Assembly: GCA_037102815.1 (NCBI GenBank)
Contig: BTPP01000007.1
Span: forward strand, 2,930,520 to 2,994,519
Reading direction: 5' to 3'
From: Neurospora intermedia
Lineage: Eukaryota; Ascomycota; Sordariomycetes; Sordariales; Sordariaceae
DNA length: 64,000 nucleotides
Shown here: positions 43,971 through 54,899 of the stretch, piece after piece
Layout of the letters: each line of letters opens with the position of its first letter
How positions within the stretch are numbered: the stretch's first letter is position 1
Made by a program: the position numbers and the translations under genes
The notes under the pieces: generated by a model
The model's database searches: none
Seen by the model: the letters and a program-made list of their open reading frames with translations, nothing else
Told to the model about the DNA's origin: nothing

Positions 43971-45862
43971 TCACTTCATAGTATTCTTCCTCTTTCCACT
44001 CCCCATCCTCTCCAACAGTCCCAAATCCCACCATCCCTCCACCATCATCCCCCAAACCGTCTTTCTCCTCTTGGGCGGATTTGTTGGCATCTGCAGATGT
44101 GGCGGCGGCGACTGGCTGTTCGGGCCTAAGCCCTCAACGGGAGTTCCCAACGCCACACTATTATCCGTTCCTGCGCTATTAACGACATGCGCAAACTGCG
44201 AAGGCGAGCTAGGATGCACGATAATTGGCGGCGGAACCTCCTTCCTCTTGCAACCCCTACGAGCCATGAACGAGCCGAGCCCTCTCAGGCTGAGCGGGGA
44301 CAGCGGGGATCGCGGCGGCGCGGCGCGCTTATATTCTTGCGGGGAGATGTTGTTGGTGGGCCAGTAACCAGAGGGGGAGACGACGGGAAACTCGGTGATG
44401 ATGGTGAGTGGTGGATGGAGAGTGGCTCTTCCGGCTCCTACTTGGCCGTGGTTGTGGTGACCGTAAGTAGCGTGAGTAGCGGAGGGGACAGCCAATGTGA
44501 GGTTGTTGGTGCTGGTACTGCGGAATGCTGGGTCGGCAACGGGGAGAGGCAGCAGAGCCTGGGGGGCGCGGGACATGATGGGCGAGATGCCGTCGATGAT
44601 GGTCCGCTCTTGTGTGGCGTCGATGGGTGAGCCGGGGATCGTGGGCATGATGCCTAGCCCGACGCGACCACCGTTGCAGCAGTGGCGGACGGGCGGCGGG
44701 GGCGCTAGACCACCGCTGATGCGGAGTTGGCGCTCGGGGCTCGCTCCCCGACTGAGGGTAGAGGAGGCGTCGGAGTCGATACTGGACCTGGAACCGGAAA
44801 GACTGCGACGGTTCTGTGGCAGACCGGCTCTTGCGCGGATGGTGGGGACCGGAATGTCTTGAGGATCACTGTCGTATTGTTGTTGGTTGTCGCTGCGGCG
44901 AGCGCCGCCGGTGATACGCATGGGCGCCAACGGGGGAGGAGGGAACTGTGGTGGAGCAGTGGTGGTGGTTTTGTGGCCATAAAGGGACACGTCCGACTCT
45001 GACTCCGACCCGTACAAGTAGTAGTTCTTCTCGCGAACCCCCCAGCCAGCGCCCGCGCGCCCCTAACCCTCAATGTCCTTTCTGCTGCCGACAACAGCCG
45101 TCTCGCGACTGACGCGACGCCAGAGGCCAACGCAGACGATGCTGCTGAAGGCAAAGAGCACGCATAGAGCGATGGAAAGGCCCCAGATGGCCTTGGTCTC
45201 GAAGCAGGTCGGTTGGTCCATGTGCACAAAGGTGAAGTATAGGCCATCGTCATGCGTCGTTTCTTGGGACTTGATGGTGAATGGGACAGATGTCCAGAAG
45301 TTGTTGGCGTCAGGATCCTGGGGCATGAGAGCGCACTGGAGATGGGAAAGGGGCTTGCCGAGTAGTGAGGCGACGACGATGAAGGCGATCAGCAGTAAGC
45401 CGTCAAGAATTCCACTGAGGAGATATGGGAGCATGGCATCGTAGTAGAGGACGTAGGAGATAACGACATAGATGACAGCAATGACGGCCTATTATTAGGT
45501 ACATGTTAGTATTTCGTGCTCTCGAAAAGTGCAAGGAATTCGAACCATACCACTACCAGAGTACCAAGAAGCTCTGAAGGAGATCCCAGCGACTTTGTAG
45601 AGAACTCATCAATGAAGTTCGCGCTCAAGCCGATCGCCGCGATCAGAGCAGCGAACTGCAGTGCCCTCATAACCAAAAATGTCAGGCCCAAAGCGCCCAG
45701 TCTGGGGGCTTGAAAGCCCATGCCGGCTGTATGTGAGTTGAAGTCTGTGATGATTTCTAGTGATGGTCGCTTCTTGTGTGCCGTTCGAAGAGGGAAATGG
45801 GGCTTGATCGGGATCGGTGCCGTCGGGGGAGGCGGGAACTTTGTGTTGACAGTGGGCAACAT
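43971..45862 (-). CDS. Four-TM MARVEL-like membrane protein with long tail split by an in-frame stop
   Basis: Exon 1 (45862..45551) and a second exon from 45488 join over a 62-nt intron (45489..45550; GTATGG donor, TACTAAC branch, ATAG acceptor). The first 245 residues hold a Pro-rich start and four hydrophobic helices (beginning L-G-A-L-G-L-T-F-L-V-M, L-L-G-T-L-V-V-A-V-I-A, Y-L-L-S-G-I-L-D-G-L and I-W-G-L-S-I-A-L-C), the MARVEL-type layout of fungal membrane proteins. The frame then meets TAG at 45063..45065 and stays open for about 364 more codons to 43971, with Ser/Pro/Arg-rich coding-like sequence (G-S-E-S-E-S-D-V, S-R-S-S-I-D-S-D-A-S-S). A 51-nt intron (45063..45113, GTCAGT to TTAG) would remove the stop in frame and give 592 residues; otherwise the protein is 245 residues. 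Met at 45721 is an alternative start. Confidence 0.62.
45063..45113 (-). other. Possible optional 51-nt intron containing the TAG
   Basis: On the minus strand, GTCAGT (45113..45108) to TTAG (ending 45063) spans 51 nt, a multiple of three, and would remove the in-frame stop. The donor is non-consensus and no CTAAC-like branch site is visible, so use may be partial or absent. Retention would give the short protein and removal the long one. Confidence 0.35.
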
Positions 45863-47458
45863 TGTAGGTTTGTTGGGGGTGATGATAATAAAGGAAAGAA
45901 CCGTTTCTCGTTAAAGGGACAGATTTGCTTGGAAAATGCTCGCCAGCAGATCAACTGTTGACAAAAAGAGGATGAAATAACTGAGACTCGTTGATGGCGT
46001 TGATGCTTGGTGATAATTTGTCGTCACAAGGAAATTGATTCAGACCGAGATTCTTCCAAAATGCCGAGATGAATGCCCAAGACCCAAAAGGAAATAATAG
46101 ATGGAAAGGAAACCCAAAGGAAAAACCGAATAAGAAAAAGGAAAAAAGACACAAGGAAAAAGGTGTGACTTGAGAGAGGTTCAAAGTGATGTGGTGTGGA
46201 AGACCAACAAGTAACAACAAAGATGAAGTTGAAGATGGCCGTCCATCTTATGTATGCCAACAAGCTCAAGTTCGTTCTAGACATGGCGACTATCCATTTT
46301 CCCCATGCCTGTCTGTATCTTGCATCCGTTCCCGATCGGCCATCGAACATGGTCATCATCATCGTATTGGACCATCCACGATCCCGGCTCTCGAAACAAG
46401 CGCGCCTAGGCTGATCGGCAAAATGATAGGTCGCCCCATGGGTGGTGAGGTGAGTCGGACAGGTGAAAGTCAAAAAAAAGGGTGGGATTGAGGGAGATCT
46501 TTCCAACCTCTCTTTTGTTTTCCACTTCCCTTGTCCCCTCGTTGCTATTTTGATTGCGACGACGACGAGGTTCCTGGACGCGGGAGCTAGCGATGGGTGG
46601 ATAGTCAAGGTTTAGCGGGACTCAGTAGGCGCTGGTGTAACCAATCAGAGAACCAGCCACAGGGGGGGTTAGGGCTAGAGTCAGGACTTGAACATGGGTT
46701 AGGCCGGGGTTAAGGGTTCCACACAATATCCACAGCGGACACTAACAGCTGCTAAACCGTCCAGCGCCTCAGCCAGCCAATCGATCTTGGCCAATTCTCT
46801 TTTTCCTCGACGTCGACTTTTCTCTTCCTTCTTCTTCTTCAACATGCGACAAGGTCGAGCAACATGCCACGGCATCCACCGCCCTCTGCAATTTCCCATC
46901 CATTGGCTCTCGAAGAAGCAGAGACGCGACCGCGGATTGAACAGGCGGAATGAAACGGATCACCACCGCTATGCGCCGTCATGGAGAGAGTTTCTCGACT
47001 CGTCGCCGGCCCACACTTGAGGCGACGACGCCATCTCGACATGCAAGGGCACGAACCATGCGGACCCGGACATGGGCCACCACCACTACGTACTCACTCT
47101 ATGGCTCCGATTTGGCGCTGCAATGGAACTCTGACCACCCGCGAGGAAAAAGAACATCAGCAGGAGGAAACACGGAAATAAAATCACTTTACAGTTGTAT
47201 ACGTACAAGATTGTTCACCCCTGGTCGGCTCAACTAATATTATCTTCTATGTACGTCCGACTCTTCAATCTCAAAATCTTTGCTTAGACCATCGGCCAAA
47301 AACAACAAGTGTTGCAAGTCCAAAGGTCGATGAAGGGAAAGTAAGAAAAAAGGGAGAAGAGATTACGTATTACCAAGACCAACAACAGCGACCATACCTA
47401 TATACACCCATATTTGGCCACATTCAATCCATTATATCCATCTTGGGAAAACACCGCT
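45863..47458. other. Intergenic, no gene recognised
   Basis: Upstream of the MARVEL-like gene and downstream of laccase. The minus-strand frame at 46024..46608 has no domain and probably overlaps leader sequence. Nothing else was recognised. Confidence 0.5.
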
Positions 47459-49375
47459 CTACCACTTCATCTTCACCTCTCTTGCCTTGACGCCACTCCT
47501 GAGACCAGAGTCGTCCTTGGGGAACGGCGCATTGTCAGGGAAGTACGCCCTCCACGCGTCACAGTTGTCGTTAAAGGCCTTCTTATCTGCAGGGCTGATA
47601 CTGTTCCTGAGGTCCTGCGCCCGCTCCAGGAACTGGTTCGACAGACCCCCCGACACGTGCCAGGCAATGTGGCAGTGCATCAGCCACGAGCCGGGATTGT
47701 CGGTGCGGAACGCGATGAGCAGCCAGCCCTTGGCCGGGAGCATGGCCGTGTCGCGCCGCGTGGGGTTGTTGCCATTCAAGCGAGCCATGTCCACGGCCGG
47801 GTCAAACACGTAGCGCGTCTGGCTGATGGCGGTCACGTCGGGCGACCGACCGAGGATGAGAAAGTCGTGGCCGTGCAGGTGGATGGGATGCGGCAGGCTA
47901 AAGGCACCATCGGGGTCGTTCTCGATGAGCCAGTACTTCCACTGGTTGACGCCGTCGACCTGCACAATGTTGTCGGACTGCGAGTAGTTGGTGTTGCCCG
48001 TCATCACGTACTCCAGCACCGGCTTGTTCCAGTTGATGTTGATGGCCGTTCCATTGACCCGCCAGACGAACCCGTCGAGCGTGATGGGGATCGTGTTGCC
48101 AGTGTTGAGTGCGATGCTGTTGGTGTTCAGGCTGCGCTGCAGGACGGGCTTCAGGTCGTTGAGGTCCAGGCATTGGTGGTCGACCGGCGCAACGCCCTGG
48201 TTGGTCGGCAGTGCCTTAGGCGCGCCCTGGTACCGGAAAATGGCGGCCGGGTAGTGGTTGTCCGAATCACCGCACAGCTTGCTCCCACCAAACGTCACAT
48301 TGAACCAGTAGTTTCCAACGGCCTGGTTGGCGTCGATGATGACATCGTAGCGCTGGCCGACGCCGAGAAACAGGCTGTCGACCTTGTAGGGCTGTACGGG
48401 AACCAGATCCGCCGAGATGATGGTCATGGAGTGATTCACCAGCGACAGTTGGAAGTGGTTCTCGACCGAGGTGTTGATGAGCCGCAGCCGATGCTTCTTG
48501 CCCTTGGTGAGCGACACGGTAGCATACTGGCCAGCGCCTGTGGTCGGATGCTTGGCGAAGCCGTTGAAGAGCACATTGTTGCTCGGCGGAGGGCCGGCAC
48601 GCTGTGTGAGCAGCACGAGACGATCGGCGGTGTCGTAATAGTAGTCCGTGAGCGGGAAAGGGCCGAGGTCGACGTCGTAGTTGGCCGAGGCCGGTCCGTT
48701 GATAACAATGGGCCCAACAATGCCATTGCCGTACTGCGCTGAGAAATGCGAGTGGTACCACGACGTCCCGTACTGGGTGGCCCGCCAGCGGTACACTTTG
48801 CTGCCGCCTCTGGGTGGGATGGGGCACTCGGTCACGCCGTTGACGCCGTCCTGGATGTTGGAGTTGCGCTGGTGCATTCCATGCCAGTGGATCGAGGTGC
48901 CGTTCGACTTCAGTTTGTTGATGACGGTGATCTCAATATAGTCGCCCCAATCAGCCTGAATGGTAGGTCCAATGATGTTGTCGTTGACCATCATGACCTT
49001 ATCCTTTATGACACCATCAGGGCCAAGCCAGTTATCAGTCTCGGTGAGGGTGAGTTTGTACTAGATGAGCGTCAGTCATTTCGTTCTCTGCACCGGTAAT
49101 ATGGAGCCTTTACTTACCCGTCTGGTCTTGCCGGTATTAGGAGTTCCGAGTTCATAGTCGGTGTTGATGTTGAATCCTGGAGACCAACACTGCCGGTTGG
49201 TCGGGGAGTTGCAACCACCGCCTCCGCCACCTCCATAACGTTCGGCTTGGGAGTCCTGTCTCTTATCAACGGGAGTGAGGAGATTCACTCCCTCGGTGCC
49301 AGGTGCAGGAGCACCGAGAACAAGTGAAGGGGCAAGAAGGCCCGCAACGAAGGCGGCAATGCCCAAGAATTTCAT
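47459..49375 (-). CDS. lacc: Laccase precursor (extracellular multicopper oxidase)
   Basis: Exon 1 (49375..49118) and exon 2 (49060..47459) join over a 57-nt intron (49061..49117; GTAAGT donor, TCTAG acceptor), giving 619 residues, the length I recall for the N. crassa laccase precursor. It oxidises phenolic substrates with reduction of oxygen to water outside the cell. It has a signal peptide M-K-F-L-G-I-A-A-F-V-A-G, a propeptide to about residue 49, and a G-G-G-G-G-G-C mature start. Copper ligands lie in H-W-H-G-M-H, W-Y-H-S-H-F, H-P-I-H-L-H-G-H and H-C-H-I-A-W-H-V, the four laccase signature blocks. The C-terminal D-S-G-L is followed by 13 residues, matching the removable C-terminal extension described for Neurospora laccase. 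Leu after the last His block suggests a high-potential-type axial position, which is an inference. Confidence 0.97.
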
Positions 49376-49470
49376 GGTGATAATGAAGATTCCCGCAAGT
49401 GGAAGTGATGAAGGAAGTCAACGAGGGCTTGGATTGACGTGAGATGAGTGATTGAGGAAGGGACGAGGGA

Positions 49471-49478
49471 ATATAAAT
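49471..49478 (-). promoter_or_regulatory. TATA-like element upstream of laccase
   Basis: ATATAAAT on the plus strand (ATTTATAT on the coding strand) lies about 95 bp before the laccase ATG, a plausible core-promoter distance for a short leader. No induction-specific motif was identified with confidence. Confidence 0.35.
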
Positions 49479-52316
49479 CCCAAAAGAAAGGTATGTGATG
49501 CTTTGGACTTCACCTCCGAGTCTGGAGATGATGGCCTGATATAATGATGAAGAACGAATCGAAAGACATCAGGAATGGAGAGATCTGGAACCACTTTATA
49601 CACGTTGAACAAGCAGATGAGTACCACTACCTTCTTGCCCTTGCATGTTGAGGCGTTGTGGAGCATCCAGAGGTCTTGGTGGTCATCGAATCGCAAAGTG
49701 GATGGCGGCTTACCACCTCGTGCCTCGTGGAGTACCAGGTCCCTTCGTATCGGTGAGGCTGAGCTGACTCGTCTGAGTCTCTTTTTCTTTTCCGAAATGG
49801 GACTTGATATTGGATGTATGGATGGATGGATGTGTGTGGGTGGATGGATGGTTCCTGACAGCTTGCTAGGTATACTCTGCTGTGCTTGTACTGTGTCCAG
49901 GCAACCGCCTGGCATGATTACTTCGCCGTTTTTCCATCTCACTGACAGGATTGTGGAATCTTTCGGGATGTTGGAAGCTTAGCTGGGAATGGTGATTCAC
50001 CTTCAGCACTGCCGAGGCCACTGTGAGGCCATGAGACTGTGCTTACAATATCGCCTCGCCCCTGTTCACGGATGCGGATGACTGACACTTGACAGTGGCG
50101 GCACGCCGGCGGCATCAAACATTGACGGCAGTTGTTCCCTGTGAACTGGTTGAACCGCTGACATGTCGCCGAAGCTTCGACTGTCGAGTTATTCCGTCTC
50201 CTCACCGTGGTGATAGAGGGAGGCGTGAGAGAGAAATCTGAAGACCATTCGTGTGCAAGAACGACGCTGTACACTGACACTTGCAAACGACGTTAGTTGC
50301 CTTAACATTGCCATTATGGCCGGGATAGATGAATTTGGTTTTAGACGGCACGTCGACGAGAGAAGGGAAGGTGAGAAAAAGCGAGAAAGCATTTCGTCGT
50401 CACCAGTATATCGACGACCCCTCAAGGTATGTGGTATGGAGTCGTATTGTGAGATTCGGCGATGAATCATCTCGGGATGAAATGCACTTACCTCACGGTG
50501 TTACCGTAGCTGGAAGCCCCACCACCAAGCGAGCTGTAAACCCCAGCCATAAATCCCAAAGGGGACATGCTTCTGCATTGGTTGGTACGTAGATATTGGC
50601 GATATGTTGGCGTGTGAACATACTTCTCAGCGCTGAAGATCAAGCCTCCGGGTATCGTGGAGACAACAAGACAGAGCATACACCAAACAAATCTCCACTA
50701 GCTGGTAGACATAGTAGACAGCTCGGTTCATGGTGGTGGGTAAAGAAGTCCGGCTCGCTTCGCTTCGCACGCTCAGTCGCGCGTGAAGATGAGGTGGACT
50801 GGGTGAGCTGAGATCTCGTGGCTGACAGTAACTCGAAGAATAGGTAGGTACAGGCAAGTAGAGGAGAGGTAAGATGTGTGTGTGTAGGGCGTGACGCCAC
50901 AGCCGACTTCTTACCTACTTTCAATGGTCATGTGTATTGTAATAACGGAAGGCAGCGAAGGGGTCGGTCGCCCGACCGGAATGGAGGCCAGTCAGAAGTG
51001 AGTGAGTACCTCTGTTGACGAGAAGAAGAAGAAGAAGAAGAAGAAGAAGGCAATGGGAGTTGTGGTTGGTGTCAATAAGTTGGTGGTGAGTGGATCAATG
51101 TCCTTCTGATAGTTTCTCTTTGCGGTATTGACTGAATAACAGTTTTACTGCTGTTGGTACATAGCCCTCGGTGATAGGTACCTGCCATCGCCTCAAGCCC
51201 GAGGGAACAAGAGAATCGGAATGTATCGATCGTCCACGTGTGTATGTGAAAAGAAAAGATAGATCACACCGCACGAGAACTATTGACTTGACCTAGCGTG
51301 GCTGAGGAGTCCCGGAAGGGTATCATGATATGTTCTGATGTTCGGGGACGACTCTTCCACTTTAGGCAGCGTGTGTCGACGGTTGTTGGAATTGGCAAGA
51401 GGCGGGAAATGTCAGGCCTTCCGGACCAAAGATGGTTGTCATTACCAATTCTGATCCGAGAAAGAGACCAGTGACCACTGGCCATGACGACGAGAGGACC
51501 CGGGGGTTCGGTGTACATGTAAGCATGGCGTTGCATACATATTTGTTAGAGGTAGGTTGGGTTGTCTGTCTGTCTGTCTATCTGTCTGCCATTTGTGCAT
51601 CTGACGGGATCTGGGTGAAGGACAGTGTCTGCAACTTGCAGAGTTGGACCCGGTATGTTGAAGTCTCGACTCGTACCTTACACACTTCCGTATGGCGTAG
51701 GCTAAGCGCTTTGCGCCTTGGTGTTTCCGACAATTAGGGATGGTTACTGACAAGAGCACAATGAAAAGCGGCGTGGAAAGCTGGAGGTCAAAAACCCGAA
51801 GGGGACCATGTTTTCTATGCCCCTCCGTCCTTGGCAGGGGAAATCATGGCAATAGCCAATGCCTTTTCCATGGACGATGTAAGTTGGAAGTTCTCAACCT
51901 GTTGCACGAACCCTTCAGGAAAGAGGAAGGGCAAAAAAAGCAGCATAGCACTGCGCCCTCCAGTCCAGTTTCGAGGCGTATCCTTCCACACCAGCATCTT
52001 GCTTCCATGACGACGGAAGGGCGGGAGAATCGGATTGGCAGGTTGGCTCGGCATTGGCGTTTGGCAGCTGACTTTTTTTTTCTTCTCTCTCCTAGGGGTT
52101 TGAGTCTTCGTATAAGCCAAGCTCGGAATAATCCTTTCTTTTTCAGACACGAACCGACGTCGGCGCCGAATTTCCGCTCTCTTTTCTTTTTCTTTTTTTC
52201 CTTTCCTGGTTGTATGTACTGATGTTGTACACTACCAGACCAGGTTGGTCAGGTTGCCTGTGTAACGCGGCTCCTTATACGTTAGAACCAGGGGGGGTGA
52301 CGGATGACAGGGGGCT

Positions 52317-52352
<36 letters not shown>

Positions 52353-54115
52353 CAGCGCCAGCCAGCCAGCAACACAGCAACGAAACCCGGTTGGTTCCGA
52401 AATGTTGTTGTCGATGCAGGACTCCAGTCGCAATTGCTGACTGTTCTGTACAATACAGGTAACCAAGTCTCTCCGCGTCAGTCGTCCTATGATCGGCTTG
52501 ACAGCAGTACAGCAGTGCTGCTGTACTGCCCCAGTTGACCGGTCGGAAATATCTCGCCGTAAGACAGAAAAAGGCACGGTAGGGCGGAGGCGGGGACGTG
52601 AATGTTTGGACGGATTTACTGCGGAGGCTGAGATTACATCAGATCAGGCAAGACTCGAATGGCATGGCTGGCTAAGACCGAGGGAGACAATGCCTCTGTG
52701 TGAGTCTTTCTCGGTGCTCACACGCCACGTGCTGTTGGTAGACGTAGTTTTACTGCGCTGACTTGCTAGGTCGGATTAAAAAATAGTTCTCAGACACCGA
52801 TGCGATGCTGGATCCCTAGTTCAAGCAACGCCCGCTGTATTACTGAAGCGTGGATACTACCTACCTAGGTATATCTGTATCTCTTGTTCGGACGGCTGTG
52901 GCCGTCCTCACCCAATTGCTTCGCTATTCTCTCCTTTCACTCTACTCTTATACTTCCTTACTCCCTTGCTTCCTTGCTTCCTTGCTTCCTTGCTTCATTG
53001 CTTCATTGCTTCATTGCTTCATTGCTTCATTGCTTCATTGCTTCATTGTATTGCTTCATTGGGATGGCTTCCATGATGTAGAGGACGACGATAACCTTAT
53101 CGATAGGCGATATGGTGAAGGATTTCAAAAACGGAAGGACCCAGTGTATTCTGGCGTGGACTGTCGTCGACACTGTCTGCAAAGTAGCCAATTATGGTAT
53201 GGCTTGGCAAGACGCCCTGACCAAGCGTAGGGCCGTGCTACGCTTTTGACCAATGAGAGGCCAAGAAACTTCAACAAAGAAACCTGGCTGTAGACGAACC
53301 GTCCTTCAACAGGCCGCTCCGGTGGATGTGGGTTCAGGAACCCCCAGACTGTGAAAGTCATCCACCTCCTCTGCATAGTTGAGGCACGCTTCAACAATCT
53401 CTGAATGATGCTCGTTTGGAGTCCTTTACAGCCAGGTTGACGAAAAGGATAGCTGTCTACCTCTACAAGGTAAGTTCAATAACTGCCGCCTAGATTGTAT
53501 CTTGGTATTGAGTGGTATTAAGTGTAACAGGCACTGTTGTATTCACAAGCAGCCAAGCCCTTCCATTCAACGTGCAGTACCTGTGCGACCTGTACTATCT
53601 GCAAGGAAGACAAATGGTGGGTGCAGCAACTATCGAACCCTTGGCTTGTATTGATCTACTTAGGTCCTTTTGGGCTGAGTGAGGCGCTGATAGTGCTGAA
53701 TGCAATGCAGTCCTTCTTCCAATTGATATCGATGAATAGGTAGTTCCCGGCCATCGAGACTCGCAAATTTGATGAACCGTACAAACCGTATTGTACTATA
53801 ATGGCACACTGGTAGTCTCTAGGTAGGTAGCTAGTGTCGAGGTAAGTCGGGTTCTACCTTACCGGGATTGTTCAGGTATGTCCCTTTCCTCTCTCCCGTC
53901 CTTAATCTGGATTCTCCCGCTCGTACTTGACCTTTAAATTCTCGCTAAAGTTCTGTTGGGATGGACATGTATTGGCTCGGTTGCGGTTGCGAGAGACTTG
54001 GCGTGGAGGTCTCAGTGCTGGACAACATCTTCTTTCACTGCACTCATACTGGGGAATACATTTTCTGCAAACCACAGAACGGAGGGCTTTTGATGGATGT
54101 CGGTTCCTTTTACTT
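49479..54115. other. 4.6-kb gene-poor region with simple repeats
   Basis: No gene could be supported. The nearest is a 45-codon ATG frame around 53111..53248 with coding-like sequence but no family. Simple repeats are GGATG units near 49819..49850, (GAA)n at about 51024..51050, (TCTG)n near 51567..51587, (CAG)n at about 52320..52350, and the 8-bp array at 52965..53060. A 12-bp-arm perfect inverted repeat is at 52504..52529. The left part is the probable laccase promoter. Confidence 0.55.
52965..53060. repeat. 8-bp minisatellite (CTTGCTTC / ATTGCTTC)
   Basis: About twelve head-to-tail 8-bp units, the first few CTTGCTTC, then ATTGCTTC, with one interruption near 53048. The same ATTGCTTC unit is inside both inverted-repeat elements (10673..10712 and, inverted, 61876..61951), but no element ends flank this copy. 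Confidence 0.85.
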
Positions 54116-54221
54116 TCCTGCTACGGTGGCCCAAGTGTGACCTAGGTCGTTTATAAAACTGGTCCAAGCTCCCATCTGCAGCCAGCTGTTGGCCATTTTA
54201 TATCAACGCCTCAACCACACT

Positions 54222-54477
54222 TGTTACAGGGCTAGCCTATGTGCCTTGTGCCTGGTGCCAGCGTACAGCAGCTTTTAAGACTGCTGTACGCTGTTATTAT
54301 TGCCGGCGAATTGCCGGCAATTGATTAGTTAGAACGCTGCCTGCCGCGGGTCGGTTAGACCCGCCGGCGGTCGCCTTTATAAGGCCAACCTTCCGGGTAC
54401 TCGGCTGCACTTCTCTTCCTTTCTCCTTCGTACAATTACGTATAATTATATTTACTATCTACCCTTTGCCCGTAATA
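54222..54477 (+). repeat. 5' long terminal repeat
   Basis: 256 bp aligning over its whole length with the 3' LTR (61169..61424). Inferred original ends are TGTCAC...GTGACA, now partly transition-mutated. It contains a perfect 12-bp-arm hairpin, AGCGTACAGCAG (54260..54271) with CTGCTGTACGCT (54281..54292), and a GCCGGC-rich near-palindrome. Mutation is light up to about 54430 and heavy after it. Confidence 0.93.
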
Positions 54478-54899
54478 GTTAATTATACCTTTTAATTATT
54501 GTATTTATAATATAAAACCTTTCTTTCATTGCGCAACTAATCTTTAGTATTATTGCGTACGTATAAGAATCGCTTTATTAATGAATTACTAAATTTAATA
54601 TTCTAAAACCCCAACCGATAGTTGTAGTTACAATAGTCGTAGCTTTAGTCCTGCTCCCTTTATTTAGTAAATAAGGGTAAGTACTCTTTATTTAAGGGAT
54701 AAGAGATTGCTTCGTACAATTATTTTTTTTATATTTAATAATGAGAATAGCGATTGTATATCCTTTTTACCCATTAGTAGTACCGACGATTTTATTAATT
54801 TCGGTACCCCTTCTAAAAGTATATTATTTAATTTAAACGATATTTATAAAGTATTTAACGAAATTATTAATATTACCGACGTTGCCGTTTATTAAGTAG

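Noticed and set aside
46024-46608. 194-codon minus-strand frame upstream of the MARVEL-like gene
   Set aside because: Hydrophobic part comes from A/T-rich leader DNA; no splice link to the gene and no family.
47414-48742. 442-codon open frame on the plus strand
   Set aside because: Antisense to the laccase coding exon; GC-rich third positions open the opposite frame. No domain and no start context.
52320-52350. CAG repeat read as a poly-Ser/Gln coding tract
   Set aside because: No start, stop or splice pattern supports a gene; treated as a microsatellite.
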